Below, one piece after another: positions 26,754 through 36,204 of a stretch of DNA of 61,075 nt. A program made the position numbers and the translations under genes. The stretch spans positions 1 through 61,075 of the forward strand of contig LFTB01000053.1 of assembly GCA_001512905.1 (NCBI GenBank), in the 5' to 3' direction. How positions within the stretch are numbered: the stretch's first letter is position 1; every line of letters starts with the position of its first letter. This stretch comes from Clostridia bacterium DTU084. Lineage in GTDB: Bacteria; Bacillota; DTU084. The notes beneath the pieces were generated by a model, which ran no database searches, had not been told where the DNA came from, and was given only the letters and a program-made list of their open reading frames with translations.

Positions 26754-27748
26754 TAATCTCTCCCTTTCACGGGCTCATAGCAGAGATCTCCTGTTGCATG
26801 AACTCTGCCATCCTTGTCTACAACCAGAGCCTCAGCGCCGTACCTCTCAACCAGCGCCATGCCCATCTCTGGCCCCATGATGAAGCAGGCTGTGGAAAGG
26901 AGATCTGCAAGCAGACCTGTTTCTGCCACCACAGTGGCGCTTTGACAATCCCAGGCTGGATAGCCTGTGGTTGGATCCACAAGGTGGTGGTAGCGCCTGC
27001 CTCCACTGATGAAAAACCTTTGGTAGTCGCCTGAGGTGGACACAGCCCCCTCCTTGACCTCGAGCACAGTAAGGAGCCCCGCTTCTCTTGGATCCTTGAC
27101 GCCAACTCGCCAAAGGCCCCGGGGAGCTTCGCCCAAGATGCCGATCTGTCCCCCTGCATTTACAAGGGCCCGCTCTATCCCCTGCCCTTTGAGCACTTCA
27201 AGGGCTCTGTCCACAGCATATCCCTTGGCAGCACCCCCCAGATCAAGCTGCAGCCCAGGGGGAAGCATAACCTTGTTAGGCGGGATGAGCTTCACCTGCT
27301 GCCAGCCCACACCTTCCAGAGCCTTCAGGATCTCCTCTCTTTCAGGGAGCTCCTCTTTTTCCCGGGCCCTCTGCCAGAGGAGGCTCAGCTCTCCTACTGT
27401 GGGATCGTAAGCGCCGCCGCTTGCTGAGGCGATCTCGAGAGCTTGTCCCAAAACGTGGTAGATTGCCTCATCCACCTCGCCCCCTCCGCTTTCCGCAAGG
27501 CGGACTAGAACGCTGCCTGGCTGATAGCGGGAAAGCAGCCCTTCGATCCGCCTGATCTCAGCCATGGCAGCTTTTGCAGCGTCTTTGGCATCAGGACCCC
27601 ATATCTGGATCTCCACCAGAGTGTCCAAAGCAAATTCCCGATGGACGAAGGGCTTCATTCTGCGGTTATAAAGAAAGGAGATTATGCTGACGGAAACCAG
27701 CAGCACAATCCCTAAACCCAAAAAGAAAGACTTCCTTTGCCACTTCAT
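26753..27748 (-). CDS. apbE: ApbE-family FAD:protein FMN transferase
   Basis: About 331 aa. An N-terminal membrane anchor (FFLGLGIVLLVSVSIISFL) places it on the outer face. Features are VEIQIWGPDAKDAAKAAMAE, DLGGAAKGYAVDRALEVL, RALVNAGGQIGILGEAP and TSGDYQRFF. The enzyme moves FMN from FAD onto a Thr or Ser in target proteins. It follows rnfB in the same direction, and both RnfG and RnfD here carry flavinylation motifs, so they are the likely targets. The start is unsure: no clear ribosome site precedes the ATG at 27748 or the TTG at 27799. Confidence 0.93.
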   Translation of the reverse strand: MKWQRKSFFLGLGIVLLVSVSIISFLYNRRMKPFVHREFALDTLVEIQIWGPDAKDAAKAAMAEIRRIEGLLSRYQPGSVLVRLAESGGGEVDEAIYHVLGQALEIASASGGAYDPTVGELSLLWQRAREKEELPEREEILKALEGVGWQQVKLIPPNKVMLPPGLQLDLGGAAKGYAVDRALEVLKGQGIERALVNAGGQIGILGEAPRGLWRVGVKDPREAGLLTVLEVKEGAVSTSGDYQRFFISGGRRYHHLVDPTTGYPAWDCQSATVVAETGLLADLLSTACFIMGPEMGMALVERYGAEALVVDKDGRVHATGDLCYEPVKGRD

Positions 27749-27833
27749 GTTAAGTTTAACACTCAGACTTCTAAAAGACAAGTAGAAAACACCTGCCAAT
27801 TGTAAATTAATGAATGGAACTTTCAGGCAGGTC

Positions 27834-28622
27834 CTAACTTTCTTTCCAAACTATGGTTCCAGTAGGACACTTTTCCACACAGACGCCGCAGGCATCGCAT
27901 TTTTCGTAATCGATGACAGCCAGGTTATCCACCATGGTGATGGCTTTTTGCGGACAATTTCTCGCGCAAATACCACAGCCTATGCAGCCGTCTTTACAAA
28001 TCTTCCGCACCACAGCTCCTTTATCGTGGGAACCGCAGGCGATCATGACCTGTGCTTCATCTGGCAGCATCCCAATTACATCCCTGGGACAAGCTTCCGC
28101 GCACAGGCCGCAGCCGGTACACTTTGCGTAGTCTACAACAGGCAGCCCGTCAGGGCCCATGGAGATAGCATCGAAGCGGCAGACCCGGACGCAGTCGCCA
28201 AAGCCCAAACAAGCCCACGAGCAGGCTTTGTGTCCCCCCCCCAGCTGGTGAGCTGCGAGGCATTCCTTGATTCCGTCGTAGACAAACAGCTCCTGGCAGT
28301 CTTTTCCCCGGCAGCGGACGAAAGCGATTTTCTCTTCAATGTCTACAGGTTCAACTCCCATAATCTCTGCGATTTTCGCTGCAGTGTCATCACCACCTGG
28401 AATGCACAGGCCAGTACCTGCTTTGCCTGCAGCCACTGCCTGGGCGTAGCTGCTGCAGCCAGGATAACCGCAAGCGCCGCAGTTGGCGCCGGGGAGAGCT
28501 TCTGTGATTGCTTCAACAGTAGGATCCGTTTCCACTGCGAACACCCTGGAGGCAAAAGCGAGAACCGCGCCGAACAAAAGGCCAGATGCCGCCAGGATTG
28601 CTACTGTATAGACAATTGTCAT
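27834..28622 (-). CDS. rnfB: Rnf electron transport complex subunit RnfB
   Basis: 262 aa. One N-terminal span, then an iron-sulfur domain with CGACGYPGCSSYAQA around residue 46, followed by ferredoxin-type modules CTGCGLCAEACP, CIGCGICARNCP and CDACGVCVEKCP. RnfB accepts electrons from reduced ferredoxin at the cytoplasmic side. Last gene of rnfCDGEAB. The count of cluster motifs is typical of clostridial RnfB, which carries more than the proteobacterial form. Confidence 0.96.
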   Translation of the reverse strand: MTIVYTVAILAASGLLFGAVLAFASRVFAVETDPTVEAITEALPGANCGACGYPGCSSYAQAVAAGKAGTGLCIPGGDDTAAKIAEIMGVEPVDIEEKIAFVRCRGKDCQELFVYDGIKECLAAHQLGGGHKACSWACLGFGDCVRVCRFDAISMGPDGLPVVDYAKCTGCGLCAEACPRDVIGMLPDEAQVMIACGSHDKGAVVRKICKDGCIGCGICARNCPQKAITMVDNLAVIDYEKCDACGVCVEKCPTGTIVWKES

Positions 28623-28634
28623 TATTTGTTCCTC

Positions 28635-29219
28635 CTAGCCGAAAAGCTTGCTGAGATCAAACCCGGAAAAACCCATAAAGGCAATGGAAAGCAGGCCGGC
28701 TGTGACGAGAGCGATGGGAAAACCCTGCCAGGCCCGCCCGATTGGTGCGCCTGCAAGTCGCTCCCTCAGTCCTGCGAAAAGGACAATGGCCAGGGTGAAG
28801 CCTATGGCTGCGCCTACACCGTTGATCACTGTGGCCAGAAAGCCGTACCCTTGGTTCACGTTAATCAGAGCCACGCCCAAGACAGCGCAGTTGGTGGTGA
28901 TCAGAGGCAGGTACACGCCCAAAGCCTGATAAAGGCCGGGTGCGGACTTTTGCAGCACCATTTCCACAAACTGCACGAGGCTCGCTATAATCAGGATGAA
29001 AGCGATGGTCTGCAGATATTCAAGGCCAAAGGGAATTAAAAGGTACTGGTTGAAAATCCAGGTCACAGCTGAAGCCATTCCCATGACAAAGGTCACGGCA
29101 AAGCCCATGCCCACTGCTGTTTCAAGCTTTTGAGAAACTCCAAGGAAGGGACAGATGCCTAAAAATCTCACCAAAACGAAATTATTGATCAGCACTGCAC
29201 TGAAAAAAATCACCAGCAT
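28635..29219 (-). CDS. rnfA: Rnf complex membrane subunit RnfA
   Basis: 194 aa from the ATG at 29219, after GGAGCAGCCTAAT. Six predicted spans, starting [20 protein letters not shown], and containing [10 protein letters not shown] with a conserved Cys. RnfA and RnfE are inverted homologous membrane halves that bind an iron-sulfur cluster between them. The rnfE stop lies 1 bp before this start. Confidence 0.96.
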   Translation of the reverse strand: MLVIFFSAVLINNFVLVRFLGICPFLGVSQKLETAVGMGFAVTFVMGMASAVTWIFNQYLLIPFGLEYLQTIAFILIIASLVQFVEMVLQKSAPGLYQALGVYLPLITTNCAVLGVALINVNQGYGFLATVINGVGAAIGFTLAIVLFAGLRERLAGAPIGRAWQGFPIALVTAGLLSIAFMGFSGFDLSKLFG

Positions 29220-29220
29220 A

Positions 29221-29856
29221 TTAGGCTGCTCCACCGCTGTTTCCTCCTTTGCCCTCAAGGTATTGATTCAAAAAGCCCATCAGAAGCCCCAAAGTGATAA
29301 AGGCTCCTGGGGGAAGGATCATGATTAGCCCAGCTGCTTGCTCAGGCATCAGCTGAACCCCGGCAAAACCAAAGTCTGCTGCCTGGGCAAAGGTGCCAGT
29401 GCCCAAGATTTCCCGGATGGTTCCCAATACAGATAAAGAAACAGTGAACCCAAGTCCCATCCCAAAGCCATCCACAAGGGAAGGGACAAGGCCGTTCTTT
29501 GAGGCAAAGGTTTCTGCCCTTGCCAGGATAATGCAGTTGACCACAATCAAAGGGATGAAGATCCCCAATACCTCTGCCAAAGCAGGCAGAAAAGCCTGCA
29601 TTAGGTTGTCGATGATAGTCACCAAAGTGGCAATCACCACAATATAGCAGGGAATCCTGATCTTATCTGGAATCACGTTCCGCAGCAGGGAAATGATCAG
29701 GTTGGAGCCTGCCAGAACCAAAGTGGTGGCAATGCCCATCCCAAGGCCCCCCATGAGAGAGGTTGTGACAGCCAAAGTAGGGCACATTCCCAAAACAAGC
29801 CTGAAGGTGGGATTCTCTCGGGTCAGGCCGTTTTTGAAAACTTTCAACAAGCTCAT
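29221..29856 (-). CDS. rnfE: Rnf complex membrane subunit RnfE
   Basis: 211 aa with six hydrophobic spans and the block [20 protein letters not shown] (Cys matching the RnfA site) near residue 25. Membrane component of the ion-pumping core, paired with RnfA. It starts 4 bp within the rnfG end and ends against rnfA. Confidence 0.96.
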   Translation of the reverse strand: MSLLKVFKNGLTRENPTFRLVLGMCPTLAVTTSLMGGLGMGIATTLVLAGSNLIISLLRNVIPDKIRIPCYIVVIATLVTIIDNLMQAFLPALAEVLGIFIPLIVVNCIILARAETFASKNGLVPSLVDGFGMGLGFTVSLSVLGTIREILGTGTFAQAADFGFAGVQLMPEQAAGLIMILPPGAFITLGLLMGFLNQYLEGKGGNSGGAA

Positions 29857-30407
29857 TTGGACACCTCCTCAAAAACAGCAAGCGCAGTGTTCACGCCAGC
29901 TGTCACTGCCCTGGAGGAGACTGTAGCGCCGCTGACCGCCGCAATTTTCCCCCCGTCGTTCTTTACTGCAAGCTTCTGGCCAGCTTTGTTTCCTTTGTAC
30001 TGATCCAAAAAGCTGTCCTCAACGATCTTGGACCCAAGGCCAGGGGTTTCGCTGTGCTGATTGATCACAACGCCCTGGATAACTCCAGCCTGGCTGATGC
30101 CTACAAGGCAGTTGATCCTGCCGCCGTAGCCGGTGGGAGCAACCTGCACAACGTAACCTGCAGGGTTTTTCGTCTCCCAAATGGCCAGCAGATCTGCGAA
30201 CCTTTCCTGCTCTCGCAGCTGTGCTGTTACATCTTCCAGCTCCAAATAATCTTCAGCAGCCAGGGCACTAGATAAAGAGCCTGCCAAACGCCTTTCCTGC
30301 TCTTGGGCGATCCGCCCGCTTGTAAATTCATTGACAAAACTCAAAGCGAGGCCTGCAAGCCCACAGATCAGCATCAAAGTTACAGCAAGTTTCATTCCCT
30401 CACGCAC
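29853..30407 (-). CDS. rnfG: Rnf complex subunit RnfG (FMN-bound)
   Basis: 184 aa. One N-terminal span then an extracytoplasmic FMN-binding domain. The motif AAVSGATVSSRAV near residue 160 contains the Thr expected to receive FMN from ApbE. It passes electrons on the outer side of the membrane. GTG start after GGAAGGAGGAGTAGCC, overlapping rnfD by 8 bp. Confidence 0.95.
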   Translation of the reverse strand: MREGMKLAVTLMLICGLAGLALSFVNEFTSGRIAQEQERRLAGSLSSALAAEDYLELEDVTAQLREQERFADLLAIWETKNPAGYVVQVAPTGYGGRINCLVGISQAGVIQGVVINQHSETPGLGSKIVEDSFLDQYKGNKAGQKLAVKNDGGKIAAVSGATVSSRAVTAGVNTALAVFEEVSK

Positions 30408-31338
30408 GGCTACTCCTCCTTCCAGGCACGGGCATGGTCCAACGCTCCAGGAGGGGCGAGAGAGCGTTCATGAGCAGAATTGAATAGTTAACGCCTTCTG
30501 GATATCCTCCAAAGAGGCGGATCAGGACTGTAAGTATGCCGCAGCCGATGCCGAAGACAATTCTCCCCCGTGGTGTAACAGGAGTGGTTACGTAGTCTGT
30601 GGCCATGAAGAAGGCGCCCAAAAGAAGGCCTCCTGCCAAGAGGTGGAATACCGGATCCCTGCCCCAGATGGCCATCAGGATAAAGACAGTGGCAAGATAG
30701 GATAAGGGAATGCGCAGATCGATCCTGCGCTTTATAATCAGGTAAGCAGCTCCCAGTAAAATGGCAAAGGCAGAGGTCTCTCCCAGGCTTCCTGCAACGT
30801 TTCCCCAAAACAGCTGGCTGTAGCCAACTTGAAAGCCTCGGTATTTAGCCAAGACTAAAGGCGTGGCTGTGGTGAGAGCGTTGAAGTTCTCAAGGGGAAG
30901 AGAAGCGCCTTTGGGCCAGAACCAGCTGGTCATGGCAGCTGGCCAGGAGGCCATCAGTGCCGCCCTGCCGATTAGGGCAGGATTGAAAGGATTATAGCCC
31001 AATCCTCCGAAAATCAGCTTGCCCAAACCGATGGCGATGAGTGTACCTATAGGAATGAGCCACAGAGGCAAACTAGGCGGCAAGACTAAAGTCAGGAGCA
31101 TCCCTGTGACTGCTGCCGACAGATCCCCAATTGTCTTCTTCTCTTTGCTGACCAGCAGCCATTCCCAGAAGACAGCGCTGCCTGTGCCCACAGCGAGCAT
31201 TAAAAGAGCCCGCCAGCCGAAAAAGTAAATGGCTGCAAGGCACGCAGGTATCAACGCCACAAGCACATCCCGCATCACAAACCGGATCTGGTCCCCTGAA
31301 TGCAGATGCGGTGGCGGGGTGACTTTCAATTTGTCCAT
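30400..31338 (-). CDS. rnfD: Rnf complex subunit RnfD (FMN-bound)
   Basis: 312 aa multi-span protein. Blocks include GGLGYNPFNPALIGRAALM and, about residue 153, ALTTATPLVLAK, matching the flavinylation motif. The C-terminal part has GDPVFHLLAGGLLLGAFFMA and YVTTPVTPRGR. Carries covalent FMN and riboflavin in characterised Rnf complexes. ATG after AAGGAGA. Confidence 0.96.
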   Translation of the reverse strand: MDKLKVTPPPHLHSGDQIRFVMRDVLVALIPACLAAIYFFGWRALLMLAVGTGSAVFWEWLLVSKEKKTIGDLSAAVTGMLLTLVLPPSLPLWLIPIGTLIAIGLGKLIFGGLGYNPFNPALIGRAALMASWPAAMTSWFWPKGASLPLENFNALTTATPLVLAKYRGFQVGYSQLFWGNVAGSLGETSAFAILLGAAYLIIKRRIDLRIPLSYLATVFILMAIWGRDPVFHLLAGGLLLGAFFMATDYVTTPVTPRGRIVFGIGCGILTVLIRLFGGYPEGVNYSILLMNALSPLLERWTMPVPGRRSSRA

Positions 31339-31343
31339 TCTCC

Positions 31344-32654
31344 TTAAACCTCCCTAGTGCGGTTCCTAATCCGAGCTTTGGCAAGCCTTATAGTCTGCAG
31401 AATAGGTCTGTGCGCAGGACAGACGTAGGAGCAGCAGCCGCATTCACGGCAGTGCAGAAGTCCCATATCCTCCAGCTCATCCAGCCTCCCCTGTTCCAGG
31501 TACGGACCAAAGTAGAGGGGCATTCTCCCAAAGGGACAGGCCTGGACGCATCTGCCGCAGCGAATGCAGGGTCCTGCTTGCTGGGTCTTCTCATCCAAAG
31601 CCACCAGCCCAGATGTAGCTTTGGTTACAGGCGTCTTTAAATCAAAAATAGCAGGTGCTGTCATGGGACCTCCTGCTAAAAGAGTTGTCGTTCCCCGCCA
31701 AGCGGCAGCTCCAAGCAGCTCTTCCACAGGTGTGCCCAGCCGTACGCGCCAGTTGCCAGGCTTCTCCACTCCCGGACCTGTGACAGTGACAACCCGCTCG
31801 ATGAGGGGCATCCCTGTGCGGAAGGCCTGGCCCAAAGCTGCAACTGTAGCAACGTTGTTGACGATCACCCCTGCCTTTGAAGGCAGCTCGTCAGGTGCAA
31901 CTTCTCTGCCAGTTGCGGCTTTGATCAGCAGCCGCTCTTCTCCTTGGGGGTATTTAAGTTTTACTTTCTTTACCTCAACCTGGGGCAGTCCTGCGAAGCG
32001 CTCCTCCAGGAGAGCGATGGCATCAGGCTTGTTCTCCTCGATTCCCACAATCGCCCGAGTGGCGCCAGAGGCCCTCATCATCAGCCGGATGCCCAGGATG
32101 AGATCATCTGTATCCTCCAGCATCAATCTGTGGTCGCATGTTAGGAAGGGCTCGCACTCTGCCCCGTTGACGATCAGGGTATCTATTTTAGTGCCCTCAG
32201 GCAAGCGATATTTTACATGGGTAGGGAAGGCTGCACCTCCCATGCCCACAAGCCCAGCTTCCTCCATGAAATCCACAATTTCCTCTGGTGCAATCTCTTC
32301 AGGCTCCCTTTGGGGCCTCCTCAAGGGAGGTGCTGGGGTGTCTTTGCCGTCATTCTCCAAGACCACAGTCAGGGATTTGGTGCCGTTTGGCATGGTAGTT
32401 GTTGTGAAATCTTTCACAACCCCGCTGACGCTTGCGTGCACCGGCACTCCAACCTTGCCTCCTGACTCTGCGATCTTCTCGCCTAAAAGCACTTGCTGGC
32501 CTCGCTCCACTATGCTTTGGGACGGTGCACCTAAGTGTTGTCCCAAAGGCAGGTACAGGAGTTGAGGCGCTGGTAACTTTTGCGTAGCTTGAGCAGAGGT
32601 TAATTCTTTCCCATCTGGCGGGTGAATCCCTCCGCGCGGAAACGTATTGCGCAA
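31344..32654 (-). CDS. rnfC: Rnf complex subunit RnfC (NADH/FMN-binding)
   Basis: 436 aa. The start is a TTG at 32654 that has GAGGTG 7 bp before it; the track uses a TTG two codons earlier. Segments are FPRGGIHPPDGKELT, LVGMGGAAFPTHVKY around residue 140 (NADH/FMN site), and two ferredoxin-type motifs CIRCGRCVQACPFGR and CRECGCCSYVCP. RnfC exchanges electrons with NAD. First gene of the operon; the 200-bp upstream gap to the divergent gene must hold the promoter, but I see no clear -35/-10 pair. Confidence 0.96.
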   Translation of the reverse strand: MRNTFPRGGIHPPDGKELTSAQATQKLPAPQLLYLPLGQHLGAPSQSIVERGQQVLLGEKIAESGGKVGVPVHASVSGVVKDFTTTTMPNGTKSLTVVLENDGKDTPAPPLRRPQREPEEIAPEEIVDFMEEAGLVGMGGAAFPTHVKYRLPEGTKIDTLIVNGAECEPFLTCDHRLMLEDTDDLILGIRLMMRASGATRAIVGIEENKPDAIALLEERFAGLPQVEVKKVKLKYPQGEERLLIKAATGREVAPDELPSKAGVIVNNVATVAALGQAFRTGMPLIERVVTVTGPGVEKPGNWRVRLGTPVEELLGAAAWRGTTTLLAGGPMTAPAIFDLKTPVTKATSGLVALDEKTQQAGPCIRCGRCVQACPFGRMPLYFGPYLEQGRLDELEDMGLLHCRECGCCSYVCPAHRPILQTIRLAKARIRNRTREV

Positions 32655-32864
32655 AAACAATCACCTCTTGTAAAAATAAATCCACCTAAATTAATTCTTG
32701 TTCTGCAGTAAAAATCCTTCTCACCTTCCACGTTTCCTGTTGGAAGATATGCACAGCACGAGAAAATAATGACGGGACAGCTAGATAAAAATCCCAAGGT
32801 TTCTTCTAGATAACTTTCTGCCGTCTGGAAAGACTATTAAGGCACCTGAAGGGGGGCTTATTTT

Positions 32865-34070
32865 TTGTCTGAGAAAAGATCATCATTTTTAGAGGAGCAG
32901 CAAGCATATCTTCGGGCAAAAACAGAAGCGCTCATCGGCAAAAGGCTCCGCCTTGAGGGGCTGTTGCCTCCTCAAAGATTAGGCGACCCTGAACCGGGCA
33001 AGGAAACTTCCATTCCCCTGTGGCCCCTTTTTTTGCTTCTGCCCCTCTTGCTGCTAATCTTTTGGCCGAAAGAAAGGCCATCTTCTCCCCCTCCACCCTT
33101 GAATATTTCTGTACAGCCTCTGTCCTTTCCTTCAGAGGTAGCCATTTTCTACCAGGCAAACCTCCTTGCGGAAGCAGAATTATGCCAAAACCTCTTGGAA
33201 GCTTTAGGCTGCAAGGTGAATTTGCAGCCCCTCTCTCCTCCTTACGGAAAAGGCGACGGCCTTTATCTGATAGACGGGCCCTCAGCAAAAAAGCTGCAGG
33301 AGCTGAATCTGCTTGCGCCTCTTCCCCTGTCAGTGCCTGGGCAGCTGCCCATTCCTGCAAGGGTTTTTCCAGCGGTGTGGGGACCTCTAGCCACAGAAAA
33401 AGAGGCATATGCGCTGCCTTTCAGCGTGAGCACTTCCTTTTTGTTTGCAGACAAAAAAGGTCTGCAGCAAGTGGGGCTTTCGGAAAACCACCTTCCCCAG
33501 ACTTGGGGAGAGGTTTTGGAGCTTTTGCCCCGCCTCGAAAGGCGCGGAGAAGAGGCTCTTTTCCCTGTCTTCTGGCCTTTTGAGGAGAGCCCTCTGTTTT
33601 GGGCTTACCAGTTGGACAGCACTTTGGGCGCAGCTTCCCTGAAGACAGCTGCTGTGTGGCTGGGGCAGCTCCTTTACCGGCAGGGCCTCTCCACCCTCAT
33701 GTACTCCAGGAGCCGCCCTCCTCTGATGCTGGTGGCAAGAAGCTCAAAAGGGCTGGAAGAATACTACAGGGCACTGCCTCCAACTCCCCAAAGCGCGCCA
33801 AGCCCGAGCCTCGCCCAGATCAGCTACTTGGCTGTGCCAAAAGGCAGCAGCCTGGCCCAAAAGCTGCCCCAGGCTTACATGAATTTTGTCTGGGATTTTC
33901 CCGAGGACCTTTTGCCGCCCCTCATCGACCAGGTTCCTCCTGACCTGTCCGGTGCTCTCCTGCGGGCTTCGCCCCTGTTTTTAGAGCCTAAAAAGCAGCA
34001 AGAGCTGAACTTATACATTTATCAAGAGCTGGAAACAATCGGAAAGGAGAGTCGTAGTGCTGGAAATTAA
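32865..34070 (+). CDS. Membrane-tethered extracellular solute-binding-like protein
   Basis: 401 aa. About 50 cytoplasmic residues (MSEKRSSFLEEQQAYLRAK), one strong membrane span (PLWPLFLLLPLLLLIFW), then an outer domain. Residues about 180-255 resemble family-1 solute-binding proteins: YALPFSVSTSFLFADKKGL and LPQTWGEVLELLPRLE. No lipobox, and no permease or ATPase gene nearby. TTG start 10 bp after GGGGGG. The 3' end overlaps the SNF2-type gene by 14 bp, so the two are translationally coupled. Function unknown; a sensor or assembly part is as likely as transport. Confidence 0.75.
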   Translation: MSEKRSSFLEEQQAYLRAKTEALIGKRLRLEGLLPPQRLGDPEPGKETSIPLWPLFLLLPLLLLIFWPKERPSSPPPPLNISVQPLSFPSEVAIFYQANLLAEAELCQNLLEALGCKVNLQPLSPPYGKGDGLYLIDGPSAKKLQELNLLAPLPLSVPGQLPIPARVFPAVWGPLATEKEAYALPFSVSTSFLFADKKGLQQVGLSENHLPQTWGEVLELLPRLERRGEEALFPVFWPFEESPLFWAYQLDSTLGAASLKTAAVWLGQLLYRQGLSTLMYSRSRPPLMLVARSSKGLEEYYRALPPTPQSAPSPSLAQISYLAVPKGSSLAQKLPQAYMNFVWDFPEDLLPPLIDQVPPDLSGALLRASPLFLEPKKQQELNLYIYQELETIGKESRSAGN

Positions 34071-35904
34071 CGTTCCCATTCTCTACTCCACCCCAGCTCC
34101 CATCAACCTAATCGACTACGTGGAGCCAACGCTGCCCCCTGACCACAAACCCCATGACAGCGATAATCTGCCCTCTGACGAGGATCCCATCAGCGTCTAT
34201 TTTCCCACAGATAGCGAAGAGAGACTGCTGGCTGCCATAAAAGAAAACCAGCCTGCCGACTGGGATTGGTTCCAGCTGGCCCTCTCTGCAGAAGAACTTG
34301 TTCTGCGCTCTGAACCGGAAAAGCTCATCGCTTTAGACAACCTCAGCGAGCGCTGGCGCAGGGAAGGGATCATCCCCTACCCCCATCAGCTTGAGACTGC
34401 AAGGCGGGTGATCGGCGAGCTGTCTGGCCAGGCGATTTTGGCAGATGAGGTTGGTTTGGGTAAAACCATTGAGGCTGGCCTCATTATCAAAGAATATCAG
34501 CTGCGGGGCTTGGCCAGAAAAATTCTCATTCTGGTCCCTGCCTCTCTCTGCCGGCAGTGGCAGGATGAACTGTACCAGAAATTTGACATCACCGCTGTGA
34601 TCAACCGCAGCAGCCGGGCCTGGGAACACCACGATGTGATCATCGCATCCATAGATACAGCCAAGAGAAAGGAACACAGGGAGGCCATTCTTTCCACCCC
34701 TTATGACCTCGTAGTTGTGGATGAGGCTCACAAATTGAAAAACGAGCGCAGCCAAAACTACCAGTTCGTCAGCCAGATTCAAAAGAAGCACTTTCTCCTC
34801 CTGACTGCCACCCCTATGCAGAACGATCTCAAAGAGCTGTACAACCTGATCAACCTCCTGCGGCCTGGGCTTTTGGGAACATACCGTTCCTTTAAGAAAA
34901 GGTTCATGAAGGACAAGCGGACGCCGCAAAATACAGCTCAGCTCAGAAGCCTGCTCAGTCAGGTGATGATCCGCAACAAGCGGTCTGAAAGCACCGTTCA
35001 ATTTCCGCCCAGGCACGTGCACTCCATTCCCCTTTCTCTTAAACCCCAGGAGATGGTGCTCTACAGGGCTCTGACGAAATTCGTCCGGGAAAGAGCGCGA
35101 TTTTTCATAGAAAATATGGACAACCGAGGCGTCCTCCCGCTAATCACCCTGCAGCGGGAGGTGTGCAGCTCCTCTTTTGCCGCTGCCATGACCTTGGCGA
35201 AAATGGCCCAGGCAACTGCAAACCCGCAAGTGAGGGAAAGGCTTGTGGAGCTTTATCAGCTTGCCATTGAAATCGAAGAGAACACCAAAGCAGAGATCGT
35301 GCTGGAACTGTTGTCCAAGATCGGCGAGAAGACCCTCATCTTCACAGAATACGTTGCCACCCAGCGCTATCTCATAGACAAGCTGCAGAAAAACGGCATT
35401 CCCACAGTAGGCTTTGACGGCTCCCTTTCCCGAGGGAGAAAAGAGTGGGCAAAGTTCCTCTTCTCTCGGGAAGCGCAGGTGATGGTGTGTACAGAATCAG
35501 GCGGCGAAGGGCTGAACCTGCAGTTTTGTTCCAATCTCATCAACTACGACCTGCCCTGGAATCCCATGCGCCTGGAGCAGCGCATCGGCCGCATCCATAG
35601 ACTAGGGCAAACAAGGCCTGTACACGTCTTCAATCTGTGCACCAGGGACACCATCGAAGAACACGTTTTGAACCTGCTCCAGGAGAAAATCGACATGTTC
35701 CAGGCTGTAATCGGGGATCTGGAGCTGATGCTCGGAGGCCTCTTTGCTGAAGGAGCAATGGAAAAGAGGATCTTCCAGTTGATCGTGAACGCAGACTCGC
35801 AAAAGGAACTTCTGGCAGGTTTTGCAGAGCTGAACGAGGAGCTCAGCGGTGAGCTTGAGAACATTCTCGAGATCCACAGGCAAAACGATGCCCTCTTGAA
35901 ATAA
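34057..35904 (+). CDS. yqhH: SNF2-family helicase-like ATPase (YqhH/HepA type)
   Basis: 615 aa. Helicase motifs in order: ILADEVGLGKTIEAGLI (Walker A, about residue 130), VVVDEAHKLKN (DEAH, about 226), LLTATPMQND, FTEYVATQRYL, and GGEGLNLQFCSNLINYD with EQRIGRIHRLGQ. The N-terminal 85 residues are not recognised. It lacks the extra domains of RapA. Probably an ATP-driven translocase that remodels protein-DNA complexes. GTG start with AAAGGAGAG. B. subtilis YqhH lies next to yqhG, as here, but this group adds the membrane protein. Confidence 0.9.
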   Translation: MLEINVPILYSTPAPINLIDYVEPTLPPDHKPHDSDNLPSDEDPISVYFPTDSEERLLAAIKENQPADWDWFQLALSAEELVLRSEPEKLIALDNLSERWRREGIIPYPHQLETARRVIGELSGQAILADEVGLGKTIEAGLIIKEYQLRGLARKILILVPASLCRQWQDELYQKFDITAVINRSSRAWEHHDVIIASIDTAKRKEHREAILSTPYDLVVVDEAHKLKNERSQNYQFVSQIQKKHFLLLTATPMQNDLKELYNLINLLRPGLLGTYRSFKKRFMKDKRTPQNTAQLRSLLSQVMIRNKRSESTVQFPPRHVHSIPLSLKPQEMVLYRALTKFVRERARFFIENMDNRGVLPLITLQREVCSSSFAAAMTLAKMAQATANPQVRERLVELYQLAIEIEENTKAEIVLELLSKIGEKTLIFTEYVATQRYLIDKLQKNGIPTVGFDGSLSRGRKEWAKFLFSREAQVMVCTESGGEGLNLQFCSNLINYDLPWNPMRLEQRIGRIHRLGQTRPVHVFNLCTRDTIEEHVLNLLQEKIDMFQAVIGDLELMLGGLFAEGAMEKRIFQLIVNADSQKELLAGFAELNEELSGELENILEIHRQNDALLK

Positions 35905-35909
35905 AAATA

Positions 35910-35927
35910 AGGTGGCTTGCGCCACCT
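35910..35927. terminator. Bidirectional-type hairpin after yqhH and DUF1540
   Basis: AGGTGGC TTGC GCCACCT forms a perfect 7-bp stem. On the minus strand it is followed by TATTTTTATTT, suiting the DUF1540 gene whose stop is 2 bp away; on the plus strand it can also stop yqhH transcription. Confidence 0.75.
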
Positions 35928-35928
35928 G

Positions 35929-36141
35929 CTATTCTTCCCGGGGACGAAAGGTTTCACAGCACGTTTCTGCAGAGGTATTTGCATGAAACTCCCCTATGCT
36001 GCCCAATTCCATGTCCAGGCTTGCCAGTTCATCGTCCAGATCTCCTGGCCTGTTGTTTTTCACTATTATGCTGTCTGCCCCGCAGATCCCCCCTTCGTTC
36101 CAGTAGTAGCAGCTTCTGACAGAACAGTTGATTTTGGCCAT
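35929..36141 (-). CDS. DUF1540 cysteine-rich small protein
   Basis: 70 aa from the ATG at 36141 (GGAGGGGGTGAAAGT before it). Cys pattern INCSVRSCYYWNEGGICGA then AETCCETF, five Cys in all, suggests a metal site or disulfide-linked structure. DUF1540 proteins are common and abundant in spore-forming clostridia but their role is not known. It lies antisense between yqhH and yqhG, both on the plus strand. Confidence 0.88.
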   Translation of the reverse strand: MAKINCSVRSCYYWNEGGICGADSIIVKNNRPGDLDDELASLDMELGSIGEFHANTSAETCCETFRPREE

Positions 36142-36204
36142 ACTTTCACCCCCTCCATGTATAGCTTTCCTCACGGAGGGGGAAGTATTCAGAGGAGGTT
36201 GTCC

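Noticed and set aside
27810-29039. 409-aa plus-strand ORF opposite rnfB and rnfA
   Set aside because: It is the antisense shadow of two certain genes, has no ribosome site, and its composition (Cys/His/Ala rich, no domains) is not protein-like.
31564-32565. 333-aa plus-strand ORF opposite rnfC
   Set aside because: Shadow of rnfC; Ser/Pro-rich antisense frame without any recognisable motif.
35917-36204. 5' extension of the yqhG ORF
   Set aside because: It runs through the DUF1540 gene and hairpin in antisense; the ATG at 36205 has GGAGG directly before it.
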